Shown piece by piece: positions 32,453 to 41,174 of a DNA stretch of 64,000 nt; the stretch's first letter is position 1, and each line of letters begins with the position of its first letter. The notes below the pieces were generated by a model. That model had not been told where the DNA came from, made no database searches, and was given only the letters and a program-made list of their open reading frames with translations. Source of the DNA: Variovorax sp. OK212. Lineage in GTDB: Bacteria; Pseudomonadota; Gammaproteobacteria; Burkholderiales; Burkholderiaceae_C. The stretch spans positions 27,464 through 91,463 of the forward strand of contig NZ_FOLP01000025.1 of assembly GCF_900112425.1 (NCBI RefSeq), written 5' to 3'. Position numbers and translations under genes: made by a program.

Positions 32453-34570
32453 ATGCGCAACCCGAGCGAAGACAACGCGGTCGGCGCCACCCGCCCGATC
32501 TCCCGCCTGATCTGTCCGCGCAGCGTGGCCGTGATCGGGGCCTCGGCCGACATGGCCAAGACCTCGGGCCGGCCCGTGGCCTACCTGCAGAAGCACGGCT
32601 TCACCGGCGCGATCTACCCGGTGAACCCCAAGGCCGACACCATCGGCGGCCTGCGCTGCTACCCCGGCATCGGCGCACTGCCCGAGGCGCCCGACGTCGC
32701 CATCGTGCTGCTGGGCGCCGAGCGCGCGCTGGGCGCGGTGCGCGAGCTGGCCGCGCGCGGCACGGCGGCGGCGATCGTGCTGGCGAGCGGCTACGCCGAG
32801 GCCGGTGCCGAGGGCCAGCGGCGCCAGCGCGCGCTGCTGGAGGCCGCGGGCGCGATGCGCCTGCTCGGACCCAACACCATCGGGCTGGTGAACCTCACCG
32901 ACCGCATCACGCTGTCGGCCAGCGGTGCGCTGGAGGCCGACGACCTCGTGCCGGGCGGCATCGCGGTGGTGTCGCAAAGCGGCGGCATCCTGGGCTCGCT
33001 GCTGTCGCGCGGCGCGGCGCGCGGCATCGGGTTTTCCAAGTTGATCTCGACCAGCAACGAGGCCGACCTCGACCTGGCCGATTTCATCGATCACCTGGCC
33101 GACGACGAGGCCACGCGCGTGATTGCGCTCTACATGGAAGGCGTGCGCGACGTCGCCAGGTTCCGCGCCGCCGCGGCCAAGGCCGCGCGCGCGGGCAAGC
33201 CGCTGGTGGTGTTCAAGATCGGGCGCTCCGAGTCGGGTGCGCGGGCCGCGGCCTCGCACACCGGCGCACTGGCCGGCGCCGACCGCATGTACGACGCGCT
33301 GTTCCGCGAAGTGGGTGCGATCCGCGCGCGCGACTTCTCCGACCTGCTCGACCTGCCGGCCGCGCTGGCCACCGGCCGCCGGCTGGAAGGCCGCCGTGTC
33401 GCGATCCTCACCTCGACCGGCGGCGCCGGCACGCTGGTGGCCGACAGCCTGGGCGTGGCCGGTTTCGAAGCGCCGCCGCCCGACGCGGCCACGGCCGAGA
33501 CGCTGCGCGCGCTGCAGGCCGACGGGCCCTCGGTGCTCGACCGCAACCCGATCGACGTGACGCTGGCCGGCCTGCAGCCCCAGCTGCTGCGCCGCGCGCT
33601 CACGGCGCTGCTCGACAGCCCGGGCTACGACGCGGTGGTGGTCATCGTCGGCTCGTCCGCGCTGGCCATGCCCGACCTGGTGGCCGATGCCATTCGCGAC
33701 TGCCTGCCGGGCACGGCCAAGCCGGTGCTGGCCTATGTGAGCCCGCATGCGCCGGCCGTGGCCTCGCTGCTCAACCGGCGCGGCGTGCCGGCCTTCAGCG
33801 CGCCCGAGAGCTGCACCGTGGCGCTGCAGGGGCTGCTCGCACGGAGCGCGGCCGTGCAACACGCGACCGCCGATGCGGGGCCGCTCGTGCGGATCGACGA
33901 CCTGCCCGCGGGCTCGCTCGACGAGGCCGAGGCCAAGTCGCTGTTCGCGCGCTTCGGCGTGCGGGGCGTGCGCGAGCTGAAGGCGGCCGATGCGCAGGAG
34001 GCCGCGCAGGCCGCGCGCACGCTGGGCGAGAAGGTGGTGCTGAAGATTCTTTCGCGCACCGTCACGCACAAGACCGAGGTTGGCGGCGTGGCCGTGGCCG
34101 TGCCCGCGGTGCAGGTGGCGCAGCGCGTGGCGCGCATGCACGACGACGTGGCGGCCGCCACCGGCCACGCGCCCGAGGGCTACCTGGTGCAGGAGATGGT
34201 CGCGGGCGGCACCGAGATGATCCTGGGCCTGCACCGCGACGCGCTCGGCACCGCGCTGCTGGTGGGCATGGGCGGCGTGACGGCCGAACTCGTCGGCGAC
34301 ACCGTGCTGCGCATGGTGCCGCCGGGCGGCGCGCTGTCGCGCGGCGAAGCCGCTGCCATGCTGCGCGAACTCAAGACCTGGCCGCTGCTCGACGGCTACC
34401 GCGGCCAGCCCGCGGCCGATGTCGATGCGCTGGTCGACGCGATGGTCGGTTTTGCGCGCATGGCCGGGCAGCTCGGCGCGCGGCTGGAGACGGCGGAGAT
34501 CAACCCGCTGTTCGTGCTGCCGAAGGGGCAGGGCGTGCGCGCGGCGGACGGGGTCGCGGTGTTGAGCTGA
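32453..34570 (+). CDS. Acyl-CoA synthetase, NDP-forming (fused alpha and beta subunits)
   Basis: A 705-residue acid-CoA ligase of the ADP/GDP-forming type. A CoA-binding Rossmann domain (~17-115: PRSVAVIGASADMAKTSGRPV) is followed by succinyl-CoA-ligase-like domains, with the phospho-carrier His269 in ASHTGALAG. A C-terminal ATP-grasp domain (~480-705) carries VLKILSRTVTHKTEVGGV, EMVAGGTEMILGL and ETAEINPLFV. ATG 32453 has GGAG 8 bases upstream and lies 5 bases after the hydratase stop. Such fused enzymes activate aromatic, dicarboxylic or short-chain acids. With the Bug receptor and hydratase it forms an uptake-and-activation pathway under the divergent IclR regulator. Confidence 0.92.
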   Translation: MRNPSEDNAVGATRPISRLICPRSVAVIGASADMAKTSGRPVAYLQKHGFTGAIYPVNPKADTIGGLRCYPGIGALPEAPDVAIVLLGAERALGAVRELAARGTAAAIVLASGYAEAGAEGQRRQRALLEAAGAMRLLGPNTIGLVNLTDRITLSASGALEADDLVPGGIAVVSQSGGILGSLLSRGAARGIGFSKLISTSNEADLDLADFIDHLADDEATRVIALYMEGVRDVARFRAAAAKAARAGKPLVVFKIGRSESGARAAASHTGALAGADRMYDALFREVGAIRARDFSDLLDLPAALATGRRLEGRRVAILTSTGGAGTLVADSLGVAGFEAPPPDAATAETLRALQADGPSVLDRNPIDVTLAGLQPQLLRRALTALLDSPGYDAVVVIVGSSALAMPDLVADAIRDCLPGTAKPVLAYVSPHAPAVASLLNRRGVPAFSAPESCTVALQGLLARSAAVQHATADAGPLVRIDDLPAGSLDEAEAKSLFARFGVRGVRELKAADAQEAAQAARTLGEKVVLKILSRTVTHKTEVGGVAVAVPAVQVAQRVARMHDDVAAATGHAPEGYLVQEMVAGGTEMILGLHRDALGTALLVGMGGVTAELVGDTVLRMVPPGGALSRGEAAAMLRELKTWPLLDGYRGQPAADVDALVDAMVGFARMAGQLGARLETAEINPLFVLPKGQGVRAADGVAVLS

Positions 34571-34785
34571 CCGAAGCATTCAGGCATCTCGCAGAGCATC
34601 GGCTGAGGGAGCACGCGCCACTTTGTACGTTCGCGTATCAGGCATCGGGCCCGACACACGCACGTACAAGACGGCGCCGGTTCGACACACCGTGGATACG
34701 TGCGGCGCATTCAATCGATGGCACCGGACGGGCCGACCGCGCGCATCCGGCCCACCCGCATGTTGAAACCCAAAAGGATGCTTGA

Positions 34786-35178
34786 ATGAAAACGACGACC
34801 CGACGCTTCGCAATGGCCCTGCTGGTCGCCGCGGGCGGCCTGGCCCAGGCGCAGCAACCGGACATCGGCCGCACCGAGGTGGCACGGCACGACATCGGCG
34901 CGCCCTGACGCGAAGCCCTCCAGGTGCGGGTCGACTTCGGTCCGGGCGCCGGCTTCGGCCAGCACACGCACCCCGGCGAAGAAATCGCCTACGTGCTGGA
35001 AGGCACGCTCGAATACCAGTTCGCGGGCAAGCCGCCGGTCACGCTCAAGGCGGGCGAGGCGCTGTTCATTCCGGCGGGAACGCCACACTCGGCGAAGAAC
35101 GTGGGCAGCGGCAAGGCGTCGGAGCTCGCGACCTACATCGTCGAAAAAGGCAAGCAGCTCGTCGTGTTGACGAAGTGA
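34786..35178 (+). pseudogene. Exported cupin gene interrupted by one in-frame TGA
   Basis: From ATG 34786 (AAGGA 9 bases upstream) the frame encodes a signal peptide (MKTTTRRFAMALLVAAGGLA, cut after AQA) and the start of a cupin. It then meets TGA at codon 41 (34906-34908). The same frame continues at once with REALQVRVDFGPGAGFGQH and a complete cupin (HTHPGEEIAYVLEG ... GEALFIPAGTPHSAKN) to TGA at 35176-35178. Relatives read PGREV/L at this point, so the change looks like GGA (Gly) to TGA. The upstream remnant keeps the signal peptide. The downstream part could only be made from the internal GTG 34924, without export. Confidence 0.8.
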
Positions 35179-35264
35179 GCGGCTGCTGAAGCCATTGCGT
35201 GGCGGCTGCGCCCGGGTTGCGCTGCCGGCGGCTAGAGTCGCCAGCAGCAACCCGAGGAGGCGCC

Positions 35265-35801
35265 ATGAACATCGGCCCGTTCGACGAGAGCCTGGAGCAC
35301 CGCAATATCCTGCCCTACGACCCCGCGTACGCCGAGGTGTTCGCGCGGGTACAGCGCCACGTTCAGCAGCGCCTTGGCGGCGTCGAGCTCGTTCACATCG
35401 GCAGCACGGCAATCGTCGGCCTGCGGGGCAAGCCGATGGTGGACATCGCGGCCCTCACGCCGCGTGACGACCTGCGCGCTGCGCAAGCGGAATTCGAAGC
35501 ACTCGGCTTTCACCGGCGCCCCGTGTGGGTCGACAAGGACGAGAAGCCCTACGTCTGCGCCAGCGTGCGGCACGGCGGGCGCCGGTTCAACCTCAACCTG
35601 CACATCTGCCATCGCGGCGATCCGGTGCACAAGGACTCGCTGGCGTTCATGGACATCCTCGAGCGGCGGCCCGACCTGCGCAGGAAGTACGAGCAGGCGA
35701 AGGACCGCGCGCACGCGATCGACCCGGTCAACCCGGAGGTCTACAACCGCGAGAAGGAAGCGGTGATCCGCGAGATCCATGCGTTGATCGATGCGCCTTA
35801 G
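35265..35801 (+). CDS. GrpB/UPF0157-family nucleotidyltransferase-like protein
   Basis: A 178-residue protein of the GrpB family (IGSTAIVGLRGKPMVDI, where the paired Asp resembles nucleotidyltransferase-fold metal sites; NLHICHRGD; LAFMDILERRPDLRRKYEQAK). ATG 35265 has GAGGAGG 6 bases upstream. No biochemical role has been firmly established for the family, though the fold suggests nucleotide or CoA-related transfer. It stands alone between the broken cupin gene and the ArsR gene. Confidence 0.88.
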   Translation: MNIGPFDESLEHRNILPYDPAYAEVFARVQRHVQQRLGGVELVHIGSTAIVGLRGKPMVDIAALTPRDDLRAAQAEFEALGFHRRPVWVDKDEKPYVCASVRHGGRRFNLNLHICHRGDPVHKDSLAFMDILERRPDLRRKYEQAKDRAHAIDPVNPEVYNREKEAVIREIHALIDAP

Positions 35802-35887
35802 CCCGGGCACCGGCTTGGCATGCCGGCCCTCGGGGCTTCTGGAAACCCAGCTTGACGGGCGCGAAAGCCTTCCAGATACTCAACCGC

Positions 35888-36400
35888 ATGGTTCACCCAA
35901 GCGCCCCAGCCAGCCAGACCGAGCCCACGCTCCAGCCTGAGACCGAGCCCGGTATCAAGCCCGACACCGCGACCCTCGACGCCATCTTCGCCGCGCTGTC
36001 CGATTCCACGCGGCGCACCGTGCTCGAGACCCTGGGCGAGCGCAGCCTCAGCGTGACCGAGCTCGCGGAGCCGCACGGCATGTCGCTCACCGGTTTCATG
36101 AAGCACCTGCGGGTGCTGGAAGACGCCGGCCTGATCTCTCGCACGAAAGCGGGCCGCATCGTGCGCTGTGAGCTGTCGCCCCGGCCCATGCAGGAGGCCG
36201 CCGTGTGGTTGTCGCGTTACGAGAAATTCTGGACCGGGCGCCTCGATGCACTGGCGCGCTTTCTCTACCAGCAGGAGCAGACCGAATGGCGAAACCTTCC
36301 CCCGGAGGCACCACCGAGCGCCCCTCGCTCACCCTCCGCAGGCACTACCGCGTCAGCCCCGAAAAAGTCTGGCGCGCGTGGACCGACCCGCAAGCGCTGA
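35888..36400 (+). CDS. ArsR-family transcriptional regulator paired with an SRPBCC protein
   Basis: A 170-residue regulator with a winged helix between residues ~20 and 110 (DAIFAALSDSTRRTVLETLGERSLSVTELAEPHGMSLTGFMKHLRVLEDAGLI). It lacks the CxC metal site of arsenic sensors. It is of the type usually encoded with an AHSA1/SRPBCC protein, which follows here. The last ~40 codons overlap the next gene by 115 bases and are low-complexity, rich in Pro, Ser and Arg. Relatives normally stop near that point, so the C-terminus may be a lineage-specific extension. No clear ribosome site precedes ATG 35888. Confidence 0.85.
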   Translation: MVHPSAPASQTEPTLQPETEPGIKPDTATLDAIFAALSDSTRRTVLETLGERSLSVTELAEPHGMSLTGFMKHLRVLEDAGLISRTKAGRIVRCELSPRPMQEAAVWLSRYEKFWTGRLDALARFLYQQEQTEWRNLPPEAPPSAPRSPSAGTTASAPKKSGARGPTRKR

Positions 36401-36750
36401 AGCTCTGGTTCGGCCCCGAGGAAATCGTCTCCGTCCCCATTGCCGAGGTCGACCTGCGCGTGGGCGGGCGCTTTCGCGTGGCCATGCTGGCGGCCGACGG
36501 CGAAACGCACGACGTGAGCGGCACCTACCTGGAGGTGGAGCCGAACCGCAAGCTGGTCTTCAGCTGGGCCTGGCACAGCACGCCGGAGCGCGAGTCGCGC
36601 GTGACCTTGCGGCTTGCACCTGACGCGGGCGGCTGCGAACTGGTGCTGCTGCACGAACAGTTCTTCGACGAGGCCGCGCGCGACGCCCACTCCCGCGGCT
36701 GGACGGGCGCGCTGGTCAAGCTCGAAAGCTGGCTGCTGCTGACGGCCTGA
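36286..36750 (+). CDS. SRPBCC/AHSA1-family protein
   Basis: A 154-residue START-like fold (RHYRVSPEKVWRAWTDPQALKLWFGP, GRFRVAMLAADGETHDVSGTYLEVEPNRKLVFSW, LHEQFFDEAARDAHSRGWTGALVKLESWL). Such proteins bind hydrophobic ligands and are commonly co-encoded with ArsR-type repressors. It starts at ATG 36286 inside the ArsR gene, so the pair must be co-transcribed and probably coupled. No enzymatic role can be assigned. Confidence 0.88.
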   Translation: MAKPSPGGTTERPSLTLRRHYRVSPEKVWRAWTDPQALKLWFGPEEIVSVPIAEVDLRVGGRFRVAMLAADGETHDVSGTYLEVEPNRKLVFSWAWHSTPERESRVTLRLAPDAGGCELVLLHEQFFDEAARDAHSRGWTGALVKLESWLLLTA

Positions 36751-36814
36751 GCGCCATCGCCTGCAACGGCAGGCGCGACAACGACAATAGCTGCGCCAGC
36801 AACAGCAAGAACGA

Positions 36815-38410
36815 ATGAGGACGATGGGCCGCACACGGAACACGCAAGCACCCGCCCGGGCCACGGTGCGCGAATGGACCGGCCTGGCCGTCATCGCGCT
36901 GCCGTGCATGCTCTATTCGATGGACCTCACGGTGCTGAACCTGGCGATCCCGGCGATCAGCGAAGACCTGAAGCCCACCGCCTCGCAGCTGCTGTGGATC
37001 GTCGACATCTACGGATTCTTCGTGGCCGGCCTGCTGGTCACCATGGGCACGCTGGGCGACCGCATCGGCCGGCGCCGCCTGCTGCTCATCGGCGCGGCGG
37101 CGTTCGGCGTGGCTTCGGTGCTGGCGGCGTTTTCCACCAGCGCCAACATGCTCATCGCCACGCGCGCGCTGCTCGGGGTGGCGGGCGCCACGCTGGCGCC
37201 GTCCACGCTCTCGCTGATACGCAACATGTTCCTCGACCCGGCGCAGCGCACCGTGGCCATCGGCGTGTGGATCTCCAGCTACTCGGCCGGCGCCGTCATC
37301 GGCCCGGTGCTGGGCGGCGTGCTGCTGCAGTACTTTGCCTGGGGCTCGGTGTTCCTGATCGGCGTGCCGGTGATGGTGCTGCTGCTGGTGCTCGGGCCGA
37401 TGCTGCTGCCCGAGTACCGCGACCCCGACGCGGCCCGGCTCGACTTGGCCAGCGTGGCGCTGTCGCTGGGCGCGGTGCTGCCGGTGATCTACGGCGTGAA
37501 GCAGATCGCCGAGCACGGGCTGCATCCCGTGGCGCTGCTGTCGATGGTGCTGGGGCTGGTGCTCGGCGCGTTGTTCGTGCGCCGGCAGAAGCGGCTCGCC
37601 AACCCGATGATCGACCTGGGCCTGTTCGGCCTGCCGGCTTTCACCGTGTCGCTCGGCGCGTACATGCTGGCCTGCTTCGTGATGTTCGGCATCTTTCTGT
37701 ACAACGCGCAGTACCTGCAGCTGGTGCTGGGCCTGTCGCCGCTGCATGCGGGCCTGTGGAGCATGCCGAGCGCGGGCGGCTTCATCGTCGGCTCGCTGAT
37801 GGTGCCGGCGCTGGCGCGGCGCATGCGGCCGGCCTTCGTGATGGGCGGCGGGCTGGCGGTGGCTGCGCTGGGTTTCGGCATGCTGGTGCTGCTGCCCGGG
37901 CCGCACGCGCAAGGCGGCCTGGCCTGGATGGTGATGAGCGCGGTGGTTTCATCGCTCGGCCTGGCGCCGGTGTTCACATTGGCCACCGACCTCGTGGTGG
38001 GCAGCGCCCCGCCGGAGCGCGCCGGCGTGGCCTCGGCCATCTCGGAAACCAGTTCGGAATTCGGTGGCGCGCTGGGCATCGCGATCCTCGGGAGCATCGG
38101 CGCGGCCATCTACCGCACCGCCATGGCCGACGCGGTGCCGGCCGGCCTCGCGGGCGCGGCCGAGGTGGACGCGGCGCGCAGCACGCTGGGCGGCGCGGTC
38201 GCGTTGGCGGCCCAGGTGGGGGGGAGCGCGGGCGCGGAACTGGTGGAAGCAGGGCGCGAGGCCTTGCTGAGCGGGCTGCGCCTCACCTCGGGCATCTGCG
38301 CGGCGGTGCTGCTGTTCGTGGGCGCGCTGGTGGCGGTGCGCCTGCGCGGCGCCGGGGCGCAGGCCGCACCTGCTGCAAACCCGGGTGCCGCCGCATTGCC
38401 GGAGCGCTGA
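36815..38410 (+). CDS. MFS drug/proton antiporter, DHA2 family (14 TM)
   Basis: A 531-residue transporter with about 14 membrane segments. DHA2 signatures include MDLTVLNLAIPAISEDL in the first helix region, GTLGDRIGRRRLLL (motif A), and GVAGATLAPSTLSLIRNMF. The closest well-known relatives are SmvA-type efflux pumps for quaternary ammonium and dye compounds. I kept ATG 36815; an alternative at 36824 would remove three residues. No regulator is adjacent in a divergent position, so the upstream ArsR/SRPBCC pair may or may not be functionally related. A hairpin follows the stop. Confidence 0.9.
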   Translation: MRTMGRTRNTQAPARATVREWTGLAVIALPCMLYSMDLTVLNLAIPAISEDLKPTASQLLWIVDIYGFFVAGLLVTMGTLGDRIGRRRLLLIGAAAFGVASVLAAFSTSANMLIATRALLGVAGATLAPSTLSLIRNMFLDPAQRTVAIGVWISSYSAGAVIGPVLGGVLLQYFAWGSVFLIGVPVMVLLLVLGPMLLPEYRDPDAARLDLASVALSLGAVLPVIYGVKQIAEHGLHPVALLSMVLGLVLGALFVRRQKRLANPMIDLGLFGLPAFTVSLGAYMLACFVMFGIFLYNAQYLQLVLGLSPLHAGLWSMPSAGGFIVGSLMVPALARRMRPAFVMGGGLAVAALGFGMLVLLPGPHAQGGLAWMVMSAVVSSLGLAPVFTLATDLVVGSAPPERAGVASAISETSSEFGGALGIAILGSIGAAIYRTAMADAVPAGLAGAAEVDAARSTLGGAVALAAQVGGSAGAELVEAGREALLSGLRLTSGICAAVLLFVGALVAVRLRGAGAQAAPAANPGAAALPER

Positions 38411-38412
38411 CG

Positions 38413-38430
38413 AGCCCCCATACTGGGGCT
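38413..38430 (+). terminator. Hairpin after the DHA2 transporter gene
   Basis: AGCCCC and GGGGCT form a 6-base stem with a 6-base loop, two bases after the transporter stop. Only two U residues follow, so intrinsic termination would be weak. It separates the transporter from the small gene at 38459. Confidence 0.4.
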
Positions 38431-38458
38431 TCCACGACGCGTTTCAACGGAGCCTCCC

Positions 38459-38656
38459 ATGAGCAACGAACTGCGCAAGAAGCTGCACGACCTGGCCGAA
38501 CTCTGCGAGAACGCCCCCGACCCGCAGACCAAGGCCATCATCGAGGCGATCCGGTTGCAGACGGCGGTGCTGAACGAGCGGCTGTTCTCCATCGAGCTGC
38601 AGGTGGGCGCCTTGACCAAGCGCCTGGAAAACACGTCCGAAAGTACGACCGGCTGA
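38459..38656 (+). CDS. Small conserved-looking helical protein
   Basis: A 65-residue protein preceded by GGAG 6 bases before its ATG. Sequence NELRKKLHDLAELCENAPDP leads into a continuous helix with heptad-like Leu/Ile spacing (IIEAIRLQTAVLNERLFSIE, LQVGALTKRLE), suggesting a coiled-coil dimer. It lies 32 bases before the aroC start on the same strand and may be co-transcribed. I do not recognise the family. Confidence 0.7.
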   Translation: MSNELRKKLHDLAELCENAPDPQTKAIIEAIRLQTAVLNERLFSIELQVGALTKRLENTSESTTG

Positions 38657-38688
38657 GGGGCCGCCGCTTTGTAGGGATAATCCCAGCC

Positions 38689-39807
38689 ATGAGCGGCAAC
38701 ACCTTCGGAACACTCTTCGCGGTCACCAATTTCGGCGAGTCGCATGGCCCGGCCATCGGCTGCGTCATCGACGGCTGCCCCCCGGGCATGTCCCTGAGCG
38801 AGGCCGACATCCAGGGCGACCTGGACCGTCGCCGCCCCGGCACCAGCCGCCACGTCACCCAGCGCAACGAGCCCGACGCGGTGCAGATCCTTTCCGGCGT
38901 CTTCGAAGGCAAGACCACCGGCACCCCCATCGCGCTGCTGATCCAGAACACCGACCAGCGCAGCAAGGACTACGGGCAGATCGCCCAGCAGTTCCGCCCC
39001 GGCCATGCCGATTTCACCTACTGGAAGAAGTACGGCATCCGCGACCCGCGCGGCGGCGGGCGCTCTTCGGCGCGGCTGACCGCCCCCATGGTCGCGGCCG
39101 GCGCGGTCGCCAAGAAATGGCTGGCCGAAAAGTACGGCATGGTGTTTCGCGGCTGCATGACGCAGATCGGCGAAATCGCCATTCCGTTCGAGAGCTGGGA
39201 CCACGTTGCGAACAACCCCTTCTTCGCCCCCATCGCCGACGTGAGCGCGCTGGAGGACTACATGGACCGCCTGCGCAAGGCCGGTGATTCGTGCGGCGCG
39301 CGCATCCGCGTCACCGCCACCCAGGTGCCCATCGGCCTGGGCGAGCCGCTGTTCGACAAGCTCGACGCCGAGATCGCCTACGCCATGATGGGCATCAACG
39401 CGGTGAAGGCGGTGGAAATCGGCGCGGGCTTCGACAGCGTCACCCAGCGCGGCACCACGCACGGCGACTCGATCACGCCCACCGGCTTCGCCACCAACAA
39501 CGCCGGTGGCATCCTGGGCGGCATCAGCTCGGGCCAGGACCTCGAGGTGAGCATCGCGATCAAGCCGACCAGTTCGATCATCAGCCCGCGCCAGTCCATC
39601 GACATCCACAACAACCCCGTCGAGGTGGTCACCAAGGGCCGCCACGACCCTTGCGTGGGCATTCGCGCGACGCCCATCGCCGAGGCGATGCTGGCGCTGG
39701 TGGTCATGGAACACGTGATGCGCAACCGCGCGCAGTGCGGCGACGCGCAGCCCGCCGGCGGCGCCGAGCGCACCGAAGCCACGTCGCCCCAGGCGTCCTT
39801 CCTGTAG
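38689..39807 (+). CDS. aroC: Chorismate synthase
   Basis: A 372-residue enzyme of the shikimate pathway that converts 5-enolpyruvylshikimate 3-phosphate to chorismate using reduced FMN. Signature 1 is GESHGPAIGCVIDGCPPG (residues ~17-34), followed by DLDRRRPGTSRHVTQRNEPD, RPGHADFTYWKKYG, RDPRGGGRSSARLTA (signature 2) and KPTSSIISPRQSID. The length is normal for the class. ATG 38689 follows a short palindrome GGGATAATCCC, which contains a possible -10 element. The stop TAG overlaps the next gene's GTG start. Confidence 0.97.
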   Translation: MSGNTFGTLFAVTNFGESHGPAIGCVIDGCPPGMSLSEADIQGDLDRRRPGTSRHVTQRNEPDAVQILSGVFEGKTTGTPIALLIQNTDQRSKDYGQIAQQFRPGHADFTYWKKYGIRDPRGGGRSSARLTAPMVAAGAVAKKWLAEKYGMVFRGCMTQIGEIAIPFESWDHVANNPFFAPIADVSALEDYMDRLRKAGDSCGARIRVTATQVPIGLGEPLFDKLDAEIAYAMMGINAVKAVEIGAGFDSVTQRGTTHGDSITPTGFATNNAGGILGGISSGQDLEVSIAIKPTSSIISPRQSIDIHNNPVEVVTKGRHDPCVGIRATPIAEAMLALVVMEHVMRNRAQCGDAQPAGGAERTEATSPQASFL

Positions 39808-41000
39808 TGTCATCGCCGGCGCCAGTGGCCGCCGGGCGTGGCCACCTGCTGGCGTTCGCTGGCCTGTCGGCCAGCTATTTCGCGCACATCGGGTTCTTCA
39901 ACCCCTACCTGCCGCTGTGGCTCAAGGACCTGGGGCTGCCGATCTTCACGATCAGCCTGCTGGCCTCGGTGCAATCGATCACGCGGGTGTTCGCGCCCTA
40001 TGCCTGGGGGGCGCTCAGCGACCACACCGGCCAGCGCGTGAAGCTGCTGCGCTTCAGCGCGGCGGTGGCACTGGCGAGCTCCTTCGGACTGTGGTGGCAC
40101 GGCGGCGCATGGTGGCTCGCGCTGGTGCTGCTCGTGATGTTCACCCACACCAGCTCGATGATGTCGCTCACCGAGGCGGCCATGGCGCAGCTGGTGGCCG
40201 GCGACTGGGGCCGCTACGGGCGCATTCGCCTGTGCGGCTCGGCCGGCTTCCTGCTCACGGTGTTCGTGGCGGGCGAGTGGTTCGAACGCTTCGGCATGAA
40301 GCACTTTCCGGCCTGGGCCGCGGGCACGCTGGCCATCGTGCTGGTCGCCACCATGAAGCTGCCCGACGTGCGCGAGCCGCCCGCCGCCCACGGCACGGTG
40401 AAGGAGCCCATCGGCCCGGTGCTGCGCAACCCGGTGGTGTGCTGGTTCTTCGCGGCGTTGTTCTTCCAGGTGATGTCGCACTTCTCGGTGTACGCCTTCT
40501 TCTCGCTGTACCTCGACTCGATGGGCTACACCAAGAGCACCATCGGCCTCTTGTGGGCGCTGTCGGTGGTGGCCGAGATCGTGTGGTTCTTCCTGCAGGG
40601 CCGGCTCATCGGCCTGATGCCGATGCCGCGCTGGATGCTGGTGTGCGGCATCGCCGGCGTGGCACGGCTCGGGCTCACCGCGGGGCTCGGCGGCTGGATC
40701 GCGGCGCTCATCGTCGCGCAATGGCTGCACGCGCTGAGCTTCGCGGCGCACCACACCACCTGCATCGCGGTGGTGTCGCGCCGCTTCCCGGGGCACATGC
40801 GCGGCCGTGGGCAGGCACTGTTCACGGTGATCGGCTACGGCTTCGGCGGCGTGCTCGGCGTGCTGCTCGGCGGCGCGGTGGCGCAGGCCTTCGGCTACCG
40901 CACGATGTTCGCCGCGGCGGCGTTGCTCGCGGTGGCGGGCAGCCTGTGCGCGTGGCGCGTGGTGAAGCTGGAACGCGTCGAGCGCATGGCCGCCGCCTGA
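39807..41000 (+). CDS. MFS transporter, 3-phenylpropionate-transporter-like (12 TM)
   Basis: A 397-residue transporter with about 12 membrane segments. Opening ASYFAHIGFFNPYLPLWLKDLG and SITRVFAPYAWGALSDHTGQRVKLL match the HcaT/PPP-type subgroup of the major facilitator family. GTG 39807 overlaps the aroC stop (TAGTG), which decides the start and implies translational coupling. The substrate is unknown. The aroC linkage might be incidental, or reflect export or uptake of aromatic acids. A 14-base tandem repeat follows the stop. Confidence 0.85.
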   Translation: MSSPAPVAAGRGHLLAFAGLSASYFAHIGFFNPYLPLWLKDLGLPIFTISLLASVQSITRVFAPYAWGALSDHTGQRVKLLRFSAAVALASSFGLWWHGGAWWLALVLLVMFTHTSSMMSLTEAAMAQLVAGDWGRYGRIRLCGSAGFLLTVFVAGEWFERFGMKHFPAWAAGTLAIVLVATMKLPDVREPPAAHGTVKEPIGPVLRNPVVCWFFAALFFQVMSHFSVYAFFSLYLDSMGYTKSTIGLLWALSVVAEIVWFFLQGRLIGLMPMPRWMLVCGIAGVARLGLTAGLGGWIAALIVAQWLHALSFAAHHTTCIAVVSRRFPGHMRGRGQALFTVIGYGFGGVLGVLLGGAVAQAFGYRTMFAAAALLAVAGSLCAWRVVKLERVERMAAA

Positions 41001-41023
41001 TGGCGGGGCTGCCGAGCAGCGCC

Positions 41024-41093
41024 GGCAAGGCAGCGCGGGCAAAGCAGCGAGGGTGAAGCAGCGAGGGTGAAGCAGCGCAGGCGAAGCTGCGCG
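41024..41093 (+). repeat. 14-base tandem repeat, five units
   Basis: Five consecutive 14-base units related to GGTGAAGCAGCGAG (GGCAAGGCAGCGCG, GGCAAAGCAGCGAG, GGTGAAGCAGCGAG, GGTGAAGCAGCGCA, GGCGAAGCTGCGCG), plus a half unit to 41100. They lie between the MFS stop and the metallophosphoesterase start. The unit is not a multiple of three and I see no coding frame using it. Confidence 0.85.
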
Positions 41094-41174
41094 AGCGAAG
41101 TGTCATGGGCTTTACACGCCCGCGTCACCGCGACTTTCTACGCTGCGCGCTTCGCAACGTTTCGCTCATTCTTC

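Noticed and set aside
34623..34669. Inverted repeat TTGTACGT ... ACGTACAA upstream of the broken cupin gene
   Set aside because: Eight-base arms with a 31-base spacer are weak evidence. No neighbouring regulator is divergent and no second copy was seen.
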